Source: Streptosporangium brasiliense
GTDB lineage: Bacteria > Actinomycetota > Actinomycetes > Streptosporangiales > Streptosporangiaceae
Direction of reading: 5' to 3'
DNA: 64,000 nt
NCBI RefSeq assembly: GCF_030811595.1
Contig: NZ_JAUSRB010000002.1
Span: 7,750,001-7,814,000 of the forward strand
Shown: positions 11,535 to 19,905 of the stretch, piece by piece
Numbering within the stretch: position 1 is the stretch's first letter
How the letters are laid out: every line of letters starts with the position of its first letter
The notes under the pieces: generated by a model
What the model saw: the letters and a program-made list of their open reading frames with translations, nothing else
The model's database searches: none
Told to the model about the DNA's origin: nothing
Program-made: the position numbers and the translations under genes

Positions 11535-11735
11535 AAGTTCCCCGCCGGTGGCAGCTTCCTGCCAACCCAGCTCGCGGCGGCCTCACTGACGGCACTGCCG
11601 ATCCTCGTGGTGTTCGTCATCGCCCAGCGCCAGTTCATCGAGGGCCTGGCGCACACGGGGCTGAAGGGATGAGGCCCGCCGCAGCCATCGACATCGGCGG
11701 CACCTAGATCGCCGGCGCCCTGGCGTCCTACCAGC
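11535..11735 (+). pseudogene. Relic of a sugar ABC permease 3' end and a ROK kinase 5' end
   Basis: Frame 11535-11672 reads PAGGSFLPTQLAAASLTALP and ends RQFIEGLAHTGLKG*, the C-terminus of a MalG/carbohydrate-type ABC permease without its body. Its stop overlaps ATG at 11669 (ATGA), which starts MRPAAAIDIGGT, the N-terminal nucleotide-binding motif of ROK-family sugar kinases. The ROK frame hits TAG at 11705 exactly where Lys is expected (GGTK), so it is dead; the homology stops within a few codons. The region to 11861 holds nothing else recognisable. It marks a deletion of a former sugar uptake operon. Confidence 0.7.
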
Positions 11736-11861
11736 GCCTACTTCGGCGAGGACGACATCGAGCGCCTCCAGGACGACCACAGCCGCGATTATCGAGCTCA
11801 CCGTCACGCTGGACCGAGCCGTGAACCACCTCGATCCTCGACCCGGGTCCGCCTCCGCCGG

Positions 11862-14800
11862 TCAGCCCGCCGTCGCGGACTGCTCGCCGAGGCGGTGCAG
11901 CGCGTCGCGGGCGGCGGCGGACCAGTGCGGCGCCCGGGCTCTGTCGGCGACCGCCTGTGCCTGCCGGTAGTGCTCGGCGGCTTGGCGGTGTCGCCCGAGG
12001 GCGGTGGACAGGTGGCCGAGGTGGTGTGCCGTGGGGCCGAGGCTGAGCAGGCCGCTGCCGGCTCCGGCGAGCTCCCCGGCCGCGGGGAGCAGCCGGGTGT
12101 AGAGGCGTTCCATGCTCGGCCGGTCTCCGGCCTGGATCGCGATCATGGCGTGTAGGCAGGTCCGTGCCTCGAAGAGCAGGTCGCGCGGGGAGTCCGGGAT
12201 GGCGCGCGCGGCGGTGAGCGCCTGGTCGCGGTCGCCCTGGGCGAGCAGGACCAGCGGGCGGGCCCAGCTCTCGTACGGACCCCAGTCGGCGTCCGTCACG
12301 CCGACCGGCCCCGTGTCGGAGGCGTCGAGACAGAGCAGTGCGAGCGGGAGGATCCCTTCCTCCACGCCGGGCATTCCGGTGCCCGTGAGCCGGGCGGCGG
12401 CGGCGCGGTAGGCGGTCCGCGCCTCATCGTGCCTGCCGGTCACCGCGAGCCGGAGCGCGGCGTACCAGCCGGTGAACACGCCGACGAGGGGCAGTCCGTA
12501 GCGTTCGGCGAGGAGGTCGGCCGCGGCGGCGTGCCGGTCGGCCGCCTCGAGGTCGGCGAGCGCGGCGCGGGACTGGAGGAGGATCAGGTGTCCGAGCACT
12601 TCGAAGGTCACCAGGCCGCCGTGCCGGGTGGCCAGGTCGAGCAGTTCCTCGCCGATCCGGGCCCGGTGCGGGGCGAGCCCGGCCCGGTGGAAGGTCTGCA
12701 TGTAACGGCCGTTGAGCGCGTAGGCCAGCAGGGTGGGGTCGGGCCGGCCGCGGGCTATGCTCTCGGCCTCCCGGGCCGCCTGGTCACCCCGTCGCCCGGC
12801 GTCGGCGCGCCGTTCCATCGCGATGGTGACGAGGAGGCGGGCGCGCTCGGCCTCGTGGCCGGAGGGCAGGGTGGCCAGCGCGTGTTCGGCGGCCGTGACG
12901 AGACGGGCGGACAGGGCCTCGTCGTCGTTGGCCGTCCAGATCGCGGGCACGTCGAAGGAGCCGATCACACCGGCGGTCAGCACCGGGTCGCCGAGGGCCT
13001 CGGCCGCGGTGATCGCCTCCGCCCGGTGGCGCCGCGCCCGCCGCAGGTCGCCGGTCACCGCCAGGGCCCGGACCATGCCCATGACCGCCTCAAGACGGGC
13101 GCGGGCGTCGCCGTCGCCCGAGCGGTCCAGGGCCGCGACCGTCTCCCGCCACAGGCGTGCCGCCTCGTGCGGGGCGGACCGGTGCTCTGCGCGCTCGGCC
13201 GCGGCGCGCGTGTAATGCGCGGTACGGGCCGCGGTGGCCCGGCTCCCCGCCCGCAGGTAGTGGTGGGCGATCGCCTCCACGTCGCCGGGCCGTGCCCCTT
13301 CGATGATCTCGGCGGCCGCGGCGTGCCACCGGGCCCGGCGGGCGCGCGCGATGTCGTCGTAGAGCGTCTCGTGCACCAGGGCGTGGGCGAACCGCAGGCG
13401 GTCGGCGTCCTGCTCGACCAGGAAGCCCGCGAGGAGGGCGGACTCGACGGAGTCCAGGACCAGGTCCTCGTCCCCGGCGAGCGGGATCAGCACGTCGAGG
13501 TCGACCTCCTGGCCGACGACCGCGGCCTGGCGCAGATGTCTCCGCGCCGTCTCGGTGAGCCTGGCCACCCGGTGGCGGATGACGTCGCGTACGCCTGCCG
13601 GCACGGCGTGCAGGGCCGCCTCGCCCTCACTCTCCCAGAACCGGGTGAGCTCCCGGACGAAGAACGGGTTGCCCGCGCTCCGCGCGTGGATCACGCGTGC
13701 GTCGCGCGGGGCCGTCTCGCGGCCGGTGACGGCCTGGACCATCTCCCGTACCTGCGGCTCGGTCAGGCCGCCCAGGTAGATCCGGGCCGGTTCGGCGCGG
13801 GCGACACGGCCCAGCGCCTCGGCCAGGCCGGCGGAGATCTCGGTCGAACGGTAGGTGCCGACGATCAGCACGGGCCCGGCGTCGAGGTCGGTGGCCAGCG
13901 CGCCCAGCAGGGCGAGGGTCTCCTCGTCCGCCCAGTGCAGGTCGTCGAAGACCAGCAGGACCGGGCTCTTCGCGGCGACCGCGGCCAGGTGGGAGCCGAT
14001 CGCGCGGTGCCGACGGAACCGTGCCGCGACGGGATCGTCCCCCGGGGCCTCGTCGCCGGCGGTGCCGGTGGGCGCGGGCCCGTGTCCGGCCGCGGCGAGG
14101 CTCTCGCGCAGCTGTGTCCACGGCCACGCCGCGGGCGCGCCCGGGAGTTCGGGGCTGCTGCCCCACGCGGTGGTCCAGCCGGCGGCCTCCAGGCGTGTGG
14201 TCAGGATCCTGGCCAGCGCGGTCTTGCCCGCGCCGGCGGCTCCGGACAGCAGCGCGAGCCGCGGCCGGCCCGCCGTCGCCGTGGCCGTGGCGGCTTCCTC
14301 CAGCCCGGCCAGCTCCCCGGTGCGGCCGACGAACGGGTGCTCGACCGCCCGGGACCGGCCGGCCGGCGCCGGTGCCGGACCCCGCGGCTGTACAGCGGGG
14401 CGGGCGGTGAGGTGCGGGGCCTGGGCGAGGATGTCCGCCTCCAGCTGCCGCAGGCTCTGGCCGGGGTCCACGCCGAGCTCGGTGCGCAGGACCTCGCGGG
14501 CCCGGCGGAGCGTGGCCAGCGCGTCGCCCTGCCGGTCTGTCCGATAGAGCGCCAGCGCCAGCAGCCGCCAGCCGTCCTCGCGCAGCGGATGAGCCGCGAC
14601 ATGGGCCTCCAGGTCGGGCACCGACTCGGCTGCCCGCCCCAAGGCCAGCGCCGCTTCGGCACGGCGTCCCACGGCCAGCAGCCGCAGCTCGTGCAGCCGG
14701 GCGGCCTCACCACGCGCCCAGTCCTGCTCGGCGAACTCCGCGTACGCCGGCCCCCGCCACAGCCCGAGCGCATCGTCCAGCAGGACGCGGGCCGGCTCGG

Positions 14801-15167
14801 CCTCGCCCCCGGCCAGCAGCCGGGCGGACTCGGCGACCATGGCCTCGAAGCGCCAGGCGTCCACCGCCTCGGGCTCGGCGCGCAGCGCGTAGCCGGGTGA
14901 CGCCGTGACCAGCAGCCGGGAGGGCGTGCGGGGCGGGCGGTCCGGTTCGAGAGCCTTCCGCAGCGCGCCGACGAAGGTCTGGACGGCGCCGAGGGCACCC
15001 TCCTGCGGGTCGTCCCAGAGGTCGCCGATCAGCCACGTGGCCGGCACGACCCGGCCCCCGGCGACCAGCAGCCGGGCCAGGACGGCCCGGTGCCGCAGGC
15101 CCCTGAGGTTGACCGGGCCGTGCTCGTTCTCGGCCTCCAGCGGGCCCAGCACACCAAAACGCACCAT
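11862..15167 (-). CDS. SARP/AfsR-type transcriptional activator with ATPase and TPR domains
   Basis: A 1101-residue regulator. Residues 1-95 form an OmpR-like winged helix (MVRFGVLGPLEAENE ... LRGLRHRAVLARLLV) and about 100-250 a bacterial transcriptional activator domain (LWRGPAYAEFAEQDWARGE ... ELGVDPGQSLRQLEADIL). An AAA/NB-ARC-like ATPase follows with Walker A SGAAGAGKTAL near 310 and Walker B LLVFDDLHWAD near 405. The C-terminal half is TPR-like helical repeats. Large SARPs of this kind activate secondary metabolism in actinomycetes. It is divergent from a dehalogenase-like hydrolase with 124 bases between start codons, its most likely local target. ATG at 15167 lacks a strong ribosome site; GTG two codons upstream is an alternative. 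Confidence 0.9.
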   Translation of the reverse strand: MVRFGVLGPLEAENEHGPVNLRGLRHRAVLARLLVAGGRVVPATWLIGDLWDDPQEGALGAVQTFVGALRKALEPDRPPRTPSRLLVTASPGYALRAEPEAVDAWRFEAMVAESARLLAGGEAEPARVLLDDALGLWRGPAYAEFAEQDWARGEAARLHELRLLAVGRRAEAALALGRAAESVPDLEAHVAAHPLREDGWRLLALALYRTDRQGDALATLRRAREVLRTELGVDPGQSLRQLEADILAQAPHLTARPAVQPRGPAPAPAGRSRAVEHPFVGRTGELAGLEEAATATATAGRPRLALLSGAAGAGKTALARILTTRLEAAGWTTAWGSSPELPGAPAAWPWTQLRESLAAAGHGPAPTGTAGDEAPGDDPVAARFRRHRAIGSHLAAVAAKSPVLLVFDDLHWADEETLALLGALATDLDAGPVLIVGTYRSTEISAGLAEALGRVARAEPARIYLGGLTEPQVREMVQAVTGRETAPRDARVIHARSAGNPFFVRELTRFWESEGEAALHAVPAGVRDVIRHRVARLTETARRHLRQAAVVGQEVDLDVLIPLAGDEDLVLDSVESALLAGFLVEQDADRLRFAHALVHETLYDDIARARRARWHAAAAEIIEGARPGDVEAIAHHYLRAGSRATAARTAHYTRAAAERAEHRSAPHEAARLWRETVAALDRSGDGDARARLEAVMGMVRALAVTGDLRRARRHRAEAITAAEALGDPVLTAGVIGSFDVPAIWTANDDEALSARLVTAAEHALATLPSGHEAERARLLVTIAMERRADAGRRGDQAAREAESIARGRPDPTLLAYALNGRYMQTFHRAGLAPHRARIGEELLDLATRHGGLVTFEVLGHLILLQSRAALADLEAADRHAAAADLLAERYGLPLVGVFTGWYAALRLAVTGRHDEARTAYRAAAARLTGTGMPGVEEGILPLALLCLDASDTGPVGVTDADWGPYESWARPLVLLAQGDRDQALTAARAIPDSPRDLLFEARTCLHAMIAIQAGDRPSMERLYTRLLPAAGELAGAGSGLLSLGPTAHHLGHLSTALGRHRQAAEHYRQAQAVADRARAPHWSAAARDALHRLGEQSATAG

Positions 15168-15291
15168 CGGCACCAACCTATCCGCCCACGTGGCCCTCCC
15201 CGCCGCCCCGCTGAGCCGCCGCTGACCGCGTGCTGATCGGCGGACGGCAGGTTGGGGGCCACCACCGACCAGACCTAAAGGGAGAGCCGAG

Positions 15292-16170
15292 ATGGCACCG
15301 AAGATCACTGGATTCGCCCGGCGGCGCGTCGCCGTCGCCGAGGGCGTGGAGCTCAACGTCGCGGTGGGCGGCTCGGGCAGCCCCGTCGTACTGCTGCACG
15401 GATTCCCCCAGACCCACCTGATGTGGCGGCACGTCGCCGCCGACCTGGCCGCCGATCACACGGTGATCTGCCCCGACCTGCGCGGCTACGGCGACAGCGA
15501 CAAGCCGGCCGACACCGACGGGCAGACCTACTCCAAGCGCACGATGGCCGCCGACGTCGTCGCCCTCGCCCGGGCCCTCGGGCACGACCGCTTCGCGCTG
15601 GCCGGCCACGACCGGGGCGCGCTGGTCGCCGTCCGCGCCGGGCTCGACCACCCCGGCGCGGTCACCCACCTGGCCTCGCTGGACGTCCTGCCGACCCTCG
15701 ACATGTGGGACGTGATGCGTGGCGCCTCCGCCGCCGTCGGCTTCCACCTCTACCTGATGGCCCAGCCGCCCGGACTGCCCGAGACCATGATCAGCGGCTC
15801 GGCGGACGCGTTCTTCGGCCACTTCCTCGACATCTGGGCCGTCGACCCGGACGCGATCCCCGCCGACGTCCGCGCCGCCTACCTGAAGGCCTCCCGTGAG
15901 GCCATCCCCTCGATCGTCGCCGACTACCGGGCCTCAGCCGCCGTCGACGTCGAACACGACCGGGCCGACCGCCAGGCGGGCAACCGGCTGCGGATGCCGG
16001 TGACCGTACTGCAGCAGGACTGGGGTGCCGCCCTCGGCTTCGACGCCGCCGCCCGTTGGCGGGCATGGGCACCGGACCTGGAGCACAACTCCGTGCCCTA
16101 CGGGCACTTCATGGCCGAAGAAGCCCCGGCCGAGGTCATCAAGGCCCTGCGCGACCTGCTCGCCAGGTAG
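15292..16170 (+). CDS. Alpha/beta hydrolase, haloacetate dehalogenase-like
   Basis: A 292-residue alpha/beta hydrolase. The oxyanion segment is VVLLHGFPQTHLMWRHVAADL, followed by VICPDLRGYGDSDKP. The nucleophile elbow reads AGHDRGALVA, placing Asp rather than Ser as nucleophile, and the C-terminal PYGHFMAEEAP supplies the catalytic His. This pattern matches fluoroacetate/haloacetate dehalogenases and related hydrolases; many relatives act on other substrates, so the reaction is not certain. A GGGAGA ribosome site precedes ATG. Divergent from the AfsR-like regulator. Confidence 0.85.
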   Translation: MAPKITGFARRRVAVAEGVELNVAVGGSGSPVVLLHGFPQTHLMWRHVAADLAADHTVICPDLRGYGDSDKPADTDGQTYSKRTMAADVVALARALGHDRFALAGHDRGALVAVRAGLDHPGAVTHLASLDVLPTLDMWDVMRGASAAVGFHLYLMAQPPGLPETMISGSADAFFGHFLDIWAVDPDAIPADVRAAYLKASREAIPSIVADYRASAAVDVEHDRADRQAGNRLRMPVTVLQQDWGAALGFDAAARWRAWAPDLEHNSVPYGHFMAEEAPAEVIKALRDLLAR

Positions 16171-16321
16171 CGGCCCCGCCGCGGCACCGGTCGCGGGCGG
16201 CCGGCCGCCCGCGACCGGGCGACGGGTGCCGGGCCCGGCGCCGTGGTGGGGAGGAGCTCGCCATCGGCCTTCCCTGACGATCTCCGGCACGGGCCGGCGG
16301 CGAGCGCCGCGGAGACAACTC

Positions 16322-16368
16322 CTTACGGCATAAGTTATTGTGTCCACAGCAATACCTTACGCCATACG
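16322..16368. promoter_or_regulatory. Pair of CTTACGSCATAMG sites upstream of the hydrolase, TetR-like operator
   Basis: CTTACGGCATAAG (16322-16334) has inverted CTTA/TAAG arms, and a near copy CTTACGCCATACG lies at 16356-16368, 34 bases on. The ATG of the hydrolase is at 16401. The reverse complement core TTATGCCGTAA differs in one base from TTATGCCCTAA at 32523-32533, beside the TetR gene at 31635-32477. This suggests control by that TetR or a close relative. Confidence 0.55.
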
Positions 16369-16400
16369 GAATTATCCGCCCCGGAGCTGGAGACGACTCG

Positions 16401-17321
16401 ATGACCAAGGCAGAACTGCATGACGGAACCACTGTCGACGTGGAGGTCCACGGCACCGGCCCCACCCTGCTGCTCCCGGTCAACCCCAGACCGATCGAGG
16501 GAGCGCAGGCCGACGAGATGCGCAAATGGGGCACCGACCCGGCCCTGGGCCGCTCCCTCATCGAGGGCCTCAGCGACGCCTTCCAGGTGGCCGCCTTCGA
16601 CTACGAGGGGCATGTCCTGGGCAACCCCCGACCGGACACGCTGACACCCGCCAACGTCGCCGCCGACCTGCTCGCCGTGGCCGACGCCGTGGGAGCCGAC
16701 CGATTCGCCTATTACGGCTACTCCTGGCTCGCGCTGAGCGGGCTCCAGCTCGCGATCCGGACCGACCGTCTCTCGGCGCTCGTCATGGGCGGCTTCCCGC
16801 CGCTCGACGGGCCGTACGAGGAGATGCTGCGCGTGACCATGGCGACCCATGAGATGGCCGTCTCTCCGCAGGAAACCCCTGAGGCCCCGCGGACGGCGAC
16901 CGGCGGGACCCCGCGGACATCGGACGACGAGGCCCCGCAGGCGATGACCGGTGAGGCTCCGCAGACGTCGGACGGGCCCGACTGGTCGTCGGTGGAGGTG
17001 ACCATGACGACCGCGCAGACCATGCAGTTCGTCACGTTGTATCAGGCGTTGCAGGAGTTCGACGACCGGGCCGCCCAGGCGCGGATCGGCTGTCCCCGCC
17101 TCTGCTTCGCGGGTTCGGCGGACGAAATTGACTACAGCGAGCGCTGGGGCGGCGTGCACGTGAGCCTGGGCGGCAGGATCATGGAGCGGCGCGGGGAGCT
17201 CGAAGCCCTCGGCTGGGACGTGCACATCCTGGACGGGCTCGACCACATGCAGGCCATGCAGGCCGCGCGCGTCCTGCCGATACTGCGCCCGTGGCTCGCC
17301 TCCCAGGTGGGGAGCCGCTAG
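16401..17321 (+). CDS. Alpha/beta hydrolase-like protein with an inserted Pro/Thr-rich loop
   Basis: A 306-residue protein with an alpha/beta hydrolase outline: LLLPVNPRPIEGAQADEM in the oxyanion position, FDYEGHVLG, an elbow-like AYYGYSWLALSGLQLAI, and a C-terminal GLDHMQAMQAARVL with the likely catalytic His. The elbow has GYSWL, so Ser is a candidate nucleophile. A low-complexity segment of about 45 residues (ETPEAPRTATGGTPRTSDDE and on) built from imperfect repeats sits in the cap region. Its stop codon TAG falls within the 6-bp target duplication of the IS481 element, which therefore inserted right at its end without truncating it. Confidence 0.7.
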   Translation: MTKAELHDGTTVDVEVHGTGPTLLLPVNPRPIEGAQADEMRKWGTDPALGRSLIEGLSDAFQVAAFDYEGHVLGNPRPDTLTPANVAADLLAVADAVGADRFAYYGYSWLALSGLQLAIRTDRLSALVMGGFPPLDGPYEEMLRVTMATHEMAVSPQETPEAPRTATGGTPRTSDDEAPQAMTGEAPQTSDGPDWSSVEVTMTTAQTMQFVTLYQALQEFDDRAAQARIGCPRLCFAGSADEIDYSERWGGVHVSLGGRIMERRGELEALGWDVHILDGLDHMQAMQAARVLPILRPWLASQVGSR

Positions 17322-17322
17322 C

Positions 17323-18425
17323 TGTAATGACCACGGACGTTGAGAACGCAGGGCGACACGGTCTGTGGATCGTTGAAAAGTGAAGGGCCTGCGGGTTCGG
17401 TGTGGATTGCGACATCTACGCCGAGCCTCGGAGGCCCTTCATGCCCCACCGTAACGCTCCGCTGACCGAACTCGGGCGGCTTCGCCTGGCCCGCTGCGTC
17501 GTGGAGGACGGCTGGCCCCTGCGACGGGCCGCCGAGCGCTTCCAGGTAGCGGTGAGCACGGCAAAACGCTGGGCCGACCGCTACCGCACACACGGTCGCG
17601 CCGGGATGGCAGACCGATCCTCCCGGCCGCGTCGCAGTCCTAACCGCCTGCCCACGCGGACCGAACGTCGGATCATCAAGGTACGGGTGACACGCCGGTG
17701 GGGACCGGCCCGCATCGGCTACCTGCTGGGGTTGCACCCCTCCACCGTGCACCGGGTCCTGTCGCGCTACCGGCTGGCCCGGCTGCGGCATCTGGACCGC
17801 GCCACCGCCCTTCCCATCCGCCGCTACGAACACGACCGGCCGGGCGACCTGGTGCACGTGGACGTCAAGAAACTCGGCAACATCCCCGACGGCGGCGGCC
17901 ACCGCGTCACCGACCGGCAGACCGGCCACCACCACCGCAAGGCCACCACCACCGCCCGCTACAAGCACGGCAAACCCAAGATCGGCTACAGCTACCTGCA
18001 CACCGCCCTGGACGACCACTCCCGCCTGGCCTACACCGAAATCCTGCCCGATGAGACCAAGGAAACCGCCGCCGCGTTCTGGCACCGCGCCCACGCCCAC
18101 TTCACCGGCCTGGGCATCACCGTCCGCCGGGTCCTGACCGACAACGGCAGCTGCTACAAGTCCTTCCTGTGGCGTGACACCCTCACCGGCTTGGGCATCA
18201 CCCACAAACGCACCCGCCCTTACCGGCCCCAGACCAACGGCAAGGTCGAGCGCTTCCACCGCACCCTGGCCGACGAGTGGGCCTACGCCCGGCCCTACAT
18301 CAGTGAACCGGAACGCCGGCACGCGTTCGAGCCCTGGCTCCACGCCTACAATCACCACCGAGCACACACCGCACTCGGCGGCCACCCACCCGCCAGCCGC
18401 GTTCCTAACCTCTCAGGTCAATACA
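17323..18425 (+). mobile_element. IS481-family insertion sequence, intact
   Basis: A 1103-bp element with terminal inverted repeats TGTAATGACC (17323-17332) and GGTCAATACA (18416-18425), matching 9 of 10. It is flanked on both sides by GCTAGC (17317-17322 and 18426-18431), a 6-bp duplication fitting the NCTAGN preference known for IS481 of Bordetella. One full-length transposase lies inside. The clean duplication and open frame suggest recent insertion. The rebuilt empty site is simply the end of the upstream hydrolase gene and its flank. Confidence 0.9.
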
Positions 18426-18430
18426 GCTAG
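17441..18430 (+). CDS. IS481-family DDE transposase
   Basis: A 329-residue transposase beginning MPHRNAPLTELGRLRLARCV. The N-terminus has a helix-turn-helix (PLRRAAERFQVAVSTAKRWADRY) and a second HTH_32-like segment (GPARIGYLLGLHPSTVHRVL). The catalytic core has DLVHVDVKKLG (first Asp), RRVLTDNGSCYKS (second Asp) and YRPQTNGKVERFHRTLADEW (Glu), a complete DDE triad. The stop codon TAG at 18428-18430 is not part of the element: it comes from the duplicated CTAG target, so insertion supplies the end of the gene. Confidence 0.95.
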   Translation: MPHRNAPLTELGRLRLARCVVEDGWPLRRAAERFQVAVSTAKRWADRYRTHGRAGMADRSSRPRRSPNRLPTRTERRIIKVRVTRRWGPARIGYLLGLHPSTVHRVLSRYRLARLRHLDRATALPIRRYEHDRPGDLVHVDVKKLGNIPDGGGHRVTDRQTGHHHRKATTTARYKHGKPKIGYSYLHTALDDHSRLAYTEILPDETKETAAAFWHRAHAHFTGLGITVRRVLTDNGSCYKSFLWRDTLTGLGITHKRTRPYRPQTNGKVERFHRTLADEWAYARPYISEPERRHAFEPWLHAYNHHRAHTALGGHPPASRVPNLSGQYS

Positions 18431-18564
18431 CCACAGGTCACCGGCCGCCGGGGGCCTCCCTCCGGCGGCTGGGAACCTCCCTCCGGCGGCCGCGGGACAT
18501 TCCGGACGGGGCCCGCGGAGCCCGAAGCCCGGAGGCCCGGAGGGAGCGTCCGTCTCCCCGCGTT

Positions 18565-18632
18565 CACGGATCGATGTCGCTCACGGACCGACGCCCCTCA
18601 CGGACCGATCTCGTTCACGGACCGATGTCGAT
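18565..18632. repeat. Four 17-bp tandem repeats over the end of the ASCH-like gene
   Basis: Units starting CACGGAYCGA begin at 18565, 18582, 18599 and 18616, an exact 17-bp period. On the minus strand they carry ATCGGTCCGTGA, the end of the gene (IDIGP*), so the stop region of the gene at 18615 has been copied downstream about three times. The rest of 18432-18564 is non-coding and has two copies of CCTCCCTCCGGCGGC. Confidence 0.85.
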
Positions 18633-19652
18633 GGCGAGCACTCCCCGGGCCTCCTTGCCCGAGCCGTAGCGGCCCCGCAGCATGGCCAGCTGCTGGTGGT
18701 GGGACTGGTCCGGATCGAGCCGGATCGGCCCCTCGGACGCCAGCAGGCTGTCGAAGTCGGTGTACAGCTCCACCCGCCGGACCTGCTCGCAGTGCTCCAC
18801 CACCGTGCCGCAGGAGATCCGCAGGTAGTCACCGGCGCGGAGCCGGCGCACCGGGGGTGAGGCGATCTCGGGCAGCACCGTCACCCGGCCGGCCACGATC
18901 AGCCGGAAACGGCGCTCGGAAACGCTCATCACGAACGGCGAGCGGCTCACCCGTCCGGGGGGCATGGGTTTGCCCCGGGGCAGATGATCGCGGAGCGCGG
19001 AGTTATCGGCCCGGGAGCTTTCCCGGGCATGAGGGACGAGCTCATGTATCCGGGGCGGCGCATCCGCCGCTGTCGGGAACGGCGCATCCGGCCACGGAAT
19101 ACCGTCGCTCCCGGATACGTCGTCGAGGGCGATCTGCGAACCGCCCATTTCCCAGTCATCACACACCACGAGCCGTAGACGGTCGCGCGCTTCTTCCCGG
19201 GCGATCAACGCCTGGGCCCATGCCGTCAATGCCATGGCCCAGACCCGGCGCGCCCGGATGAGATCGGCGCGTGATCCGTTGCCCCGGCGGATCCGTTCGT
19301 ATCCGTCGGTGGCCTGTTCGACCTGGTGACGGGCCTCGGAAAGCGCGACGGGAATGCCCGCGGGCCACCTGGCACCCGGCGTTGAATCCTCGGCTCCGGG
19401 CATGTCCGGCCACCATAATCCGTCTTGGGACGATTCACGGGCGATCAGCGCACGGACCCATTCCATTTGCGCCCAGCTCCACGACTGGCGCGCCTGGTTG
19501 AGCTCGAACGCCGATCCCTTACCGGCCTCGACCGCGTCCTGGGCCCGGCCGTAGCGGCCTTTGGCCCAATCCAATTCACGGCGCGCCTCTTTGAACCGGA
19601 GACGCGTTTCCTCTCGAGAGCTCAATATCTGACTTGCCGACAGATCACTCAC
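18615..19652 (-). CDS. Protein with duplicated helical repeats and a C-terminal ASCH-like domain
   Basis: A 345-residue soluble protein. The N-terminal half contains two related helical units, ARQSWSWAQMEWVRALIARE (about 54-73) and ARRVWAMALTAWAQALIARE (about 133-152), each followed by an acidic Trp/Asp-containing segment. The C-terminal 100 residues (MSVSERRFRLIVAGRVTVLP ... RRLRAGDYLRISCG ... GVLAIDIGP) resemble ASCH/PUA-like beta-barrels, which usually bind RNA or modified nucleotides. The combination with tandem helical repeats is not one I know. The promoter side (19653-19905) is AT-richer and non-coding. It sits in accessory DNA between IS481 and a Tn3 relic. No function is assigned. 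Confidence 0.65.
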   Translation of the reverse strand: MSDLSASQILSSREETRLRFKEARRELDWAKGRYGRAQDAVEAGKGSAFELNQARQSWSWAQMEWVRALIARESSQDGLWWPDMPGAEDSTPGARWPAGIPVALSEARHQVEQATDGYERIRRGNGSRADLIRARRVWAMALTAWAQALIAREEARDRLRLVVCDDWEMGGSQIALDDVSGSDGIPWPDAPFPTAADAPPRIHELVPHARESSRADNSALRDHLPRGKPMPPGRVSRSPFVMSVSERRFRLIVAGRVTVLPEIASPPVRRLRAGDYLRISCGTVVEHCEQVRRVELYTDFDSLLASEGPIRLDPDQSHHQQLAMLRGRYGSGKEARGVLAIDIGP

Positions 19653-19905
19653 GAGACATCACGCTACGGCAGCTATCCGACAAAATTCGGGCGGCAAGTC
19701 GCGGCGGCGGACAATGCGACCGTCATCCGTGAAAAACACGCGGCACCGCCCCGCCCGGGCGCGCACCCGCCGGCCCCGGCACGACAGCCTTCGGCACCCC
19801 CGGCCCGGCGCCGCCGCACCGGGGGGACGGCCGGAATACGCCGGAAAGACACCGCGGGGCCTGAAAGCCGGTCGTTAGAGTGATCGTCGTCGTGGGGCGG
19901 CGCCG

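Noticed and set aside
12429-14900. An 823-residue plus-strand frame opposite the AfsR-like gene
   Set aside because: Shadow frame: low-complexity Gly/Gln/Arg-rich sequence with no motif, while the minus strand encodes a complete SARP-ATPase-TPR protein.
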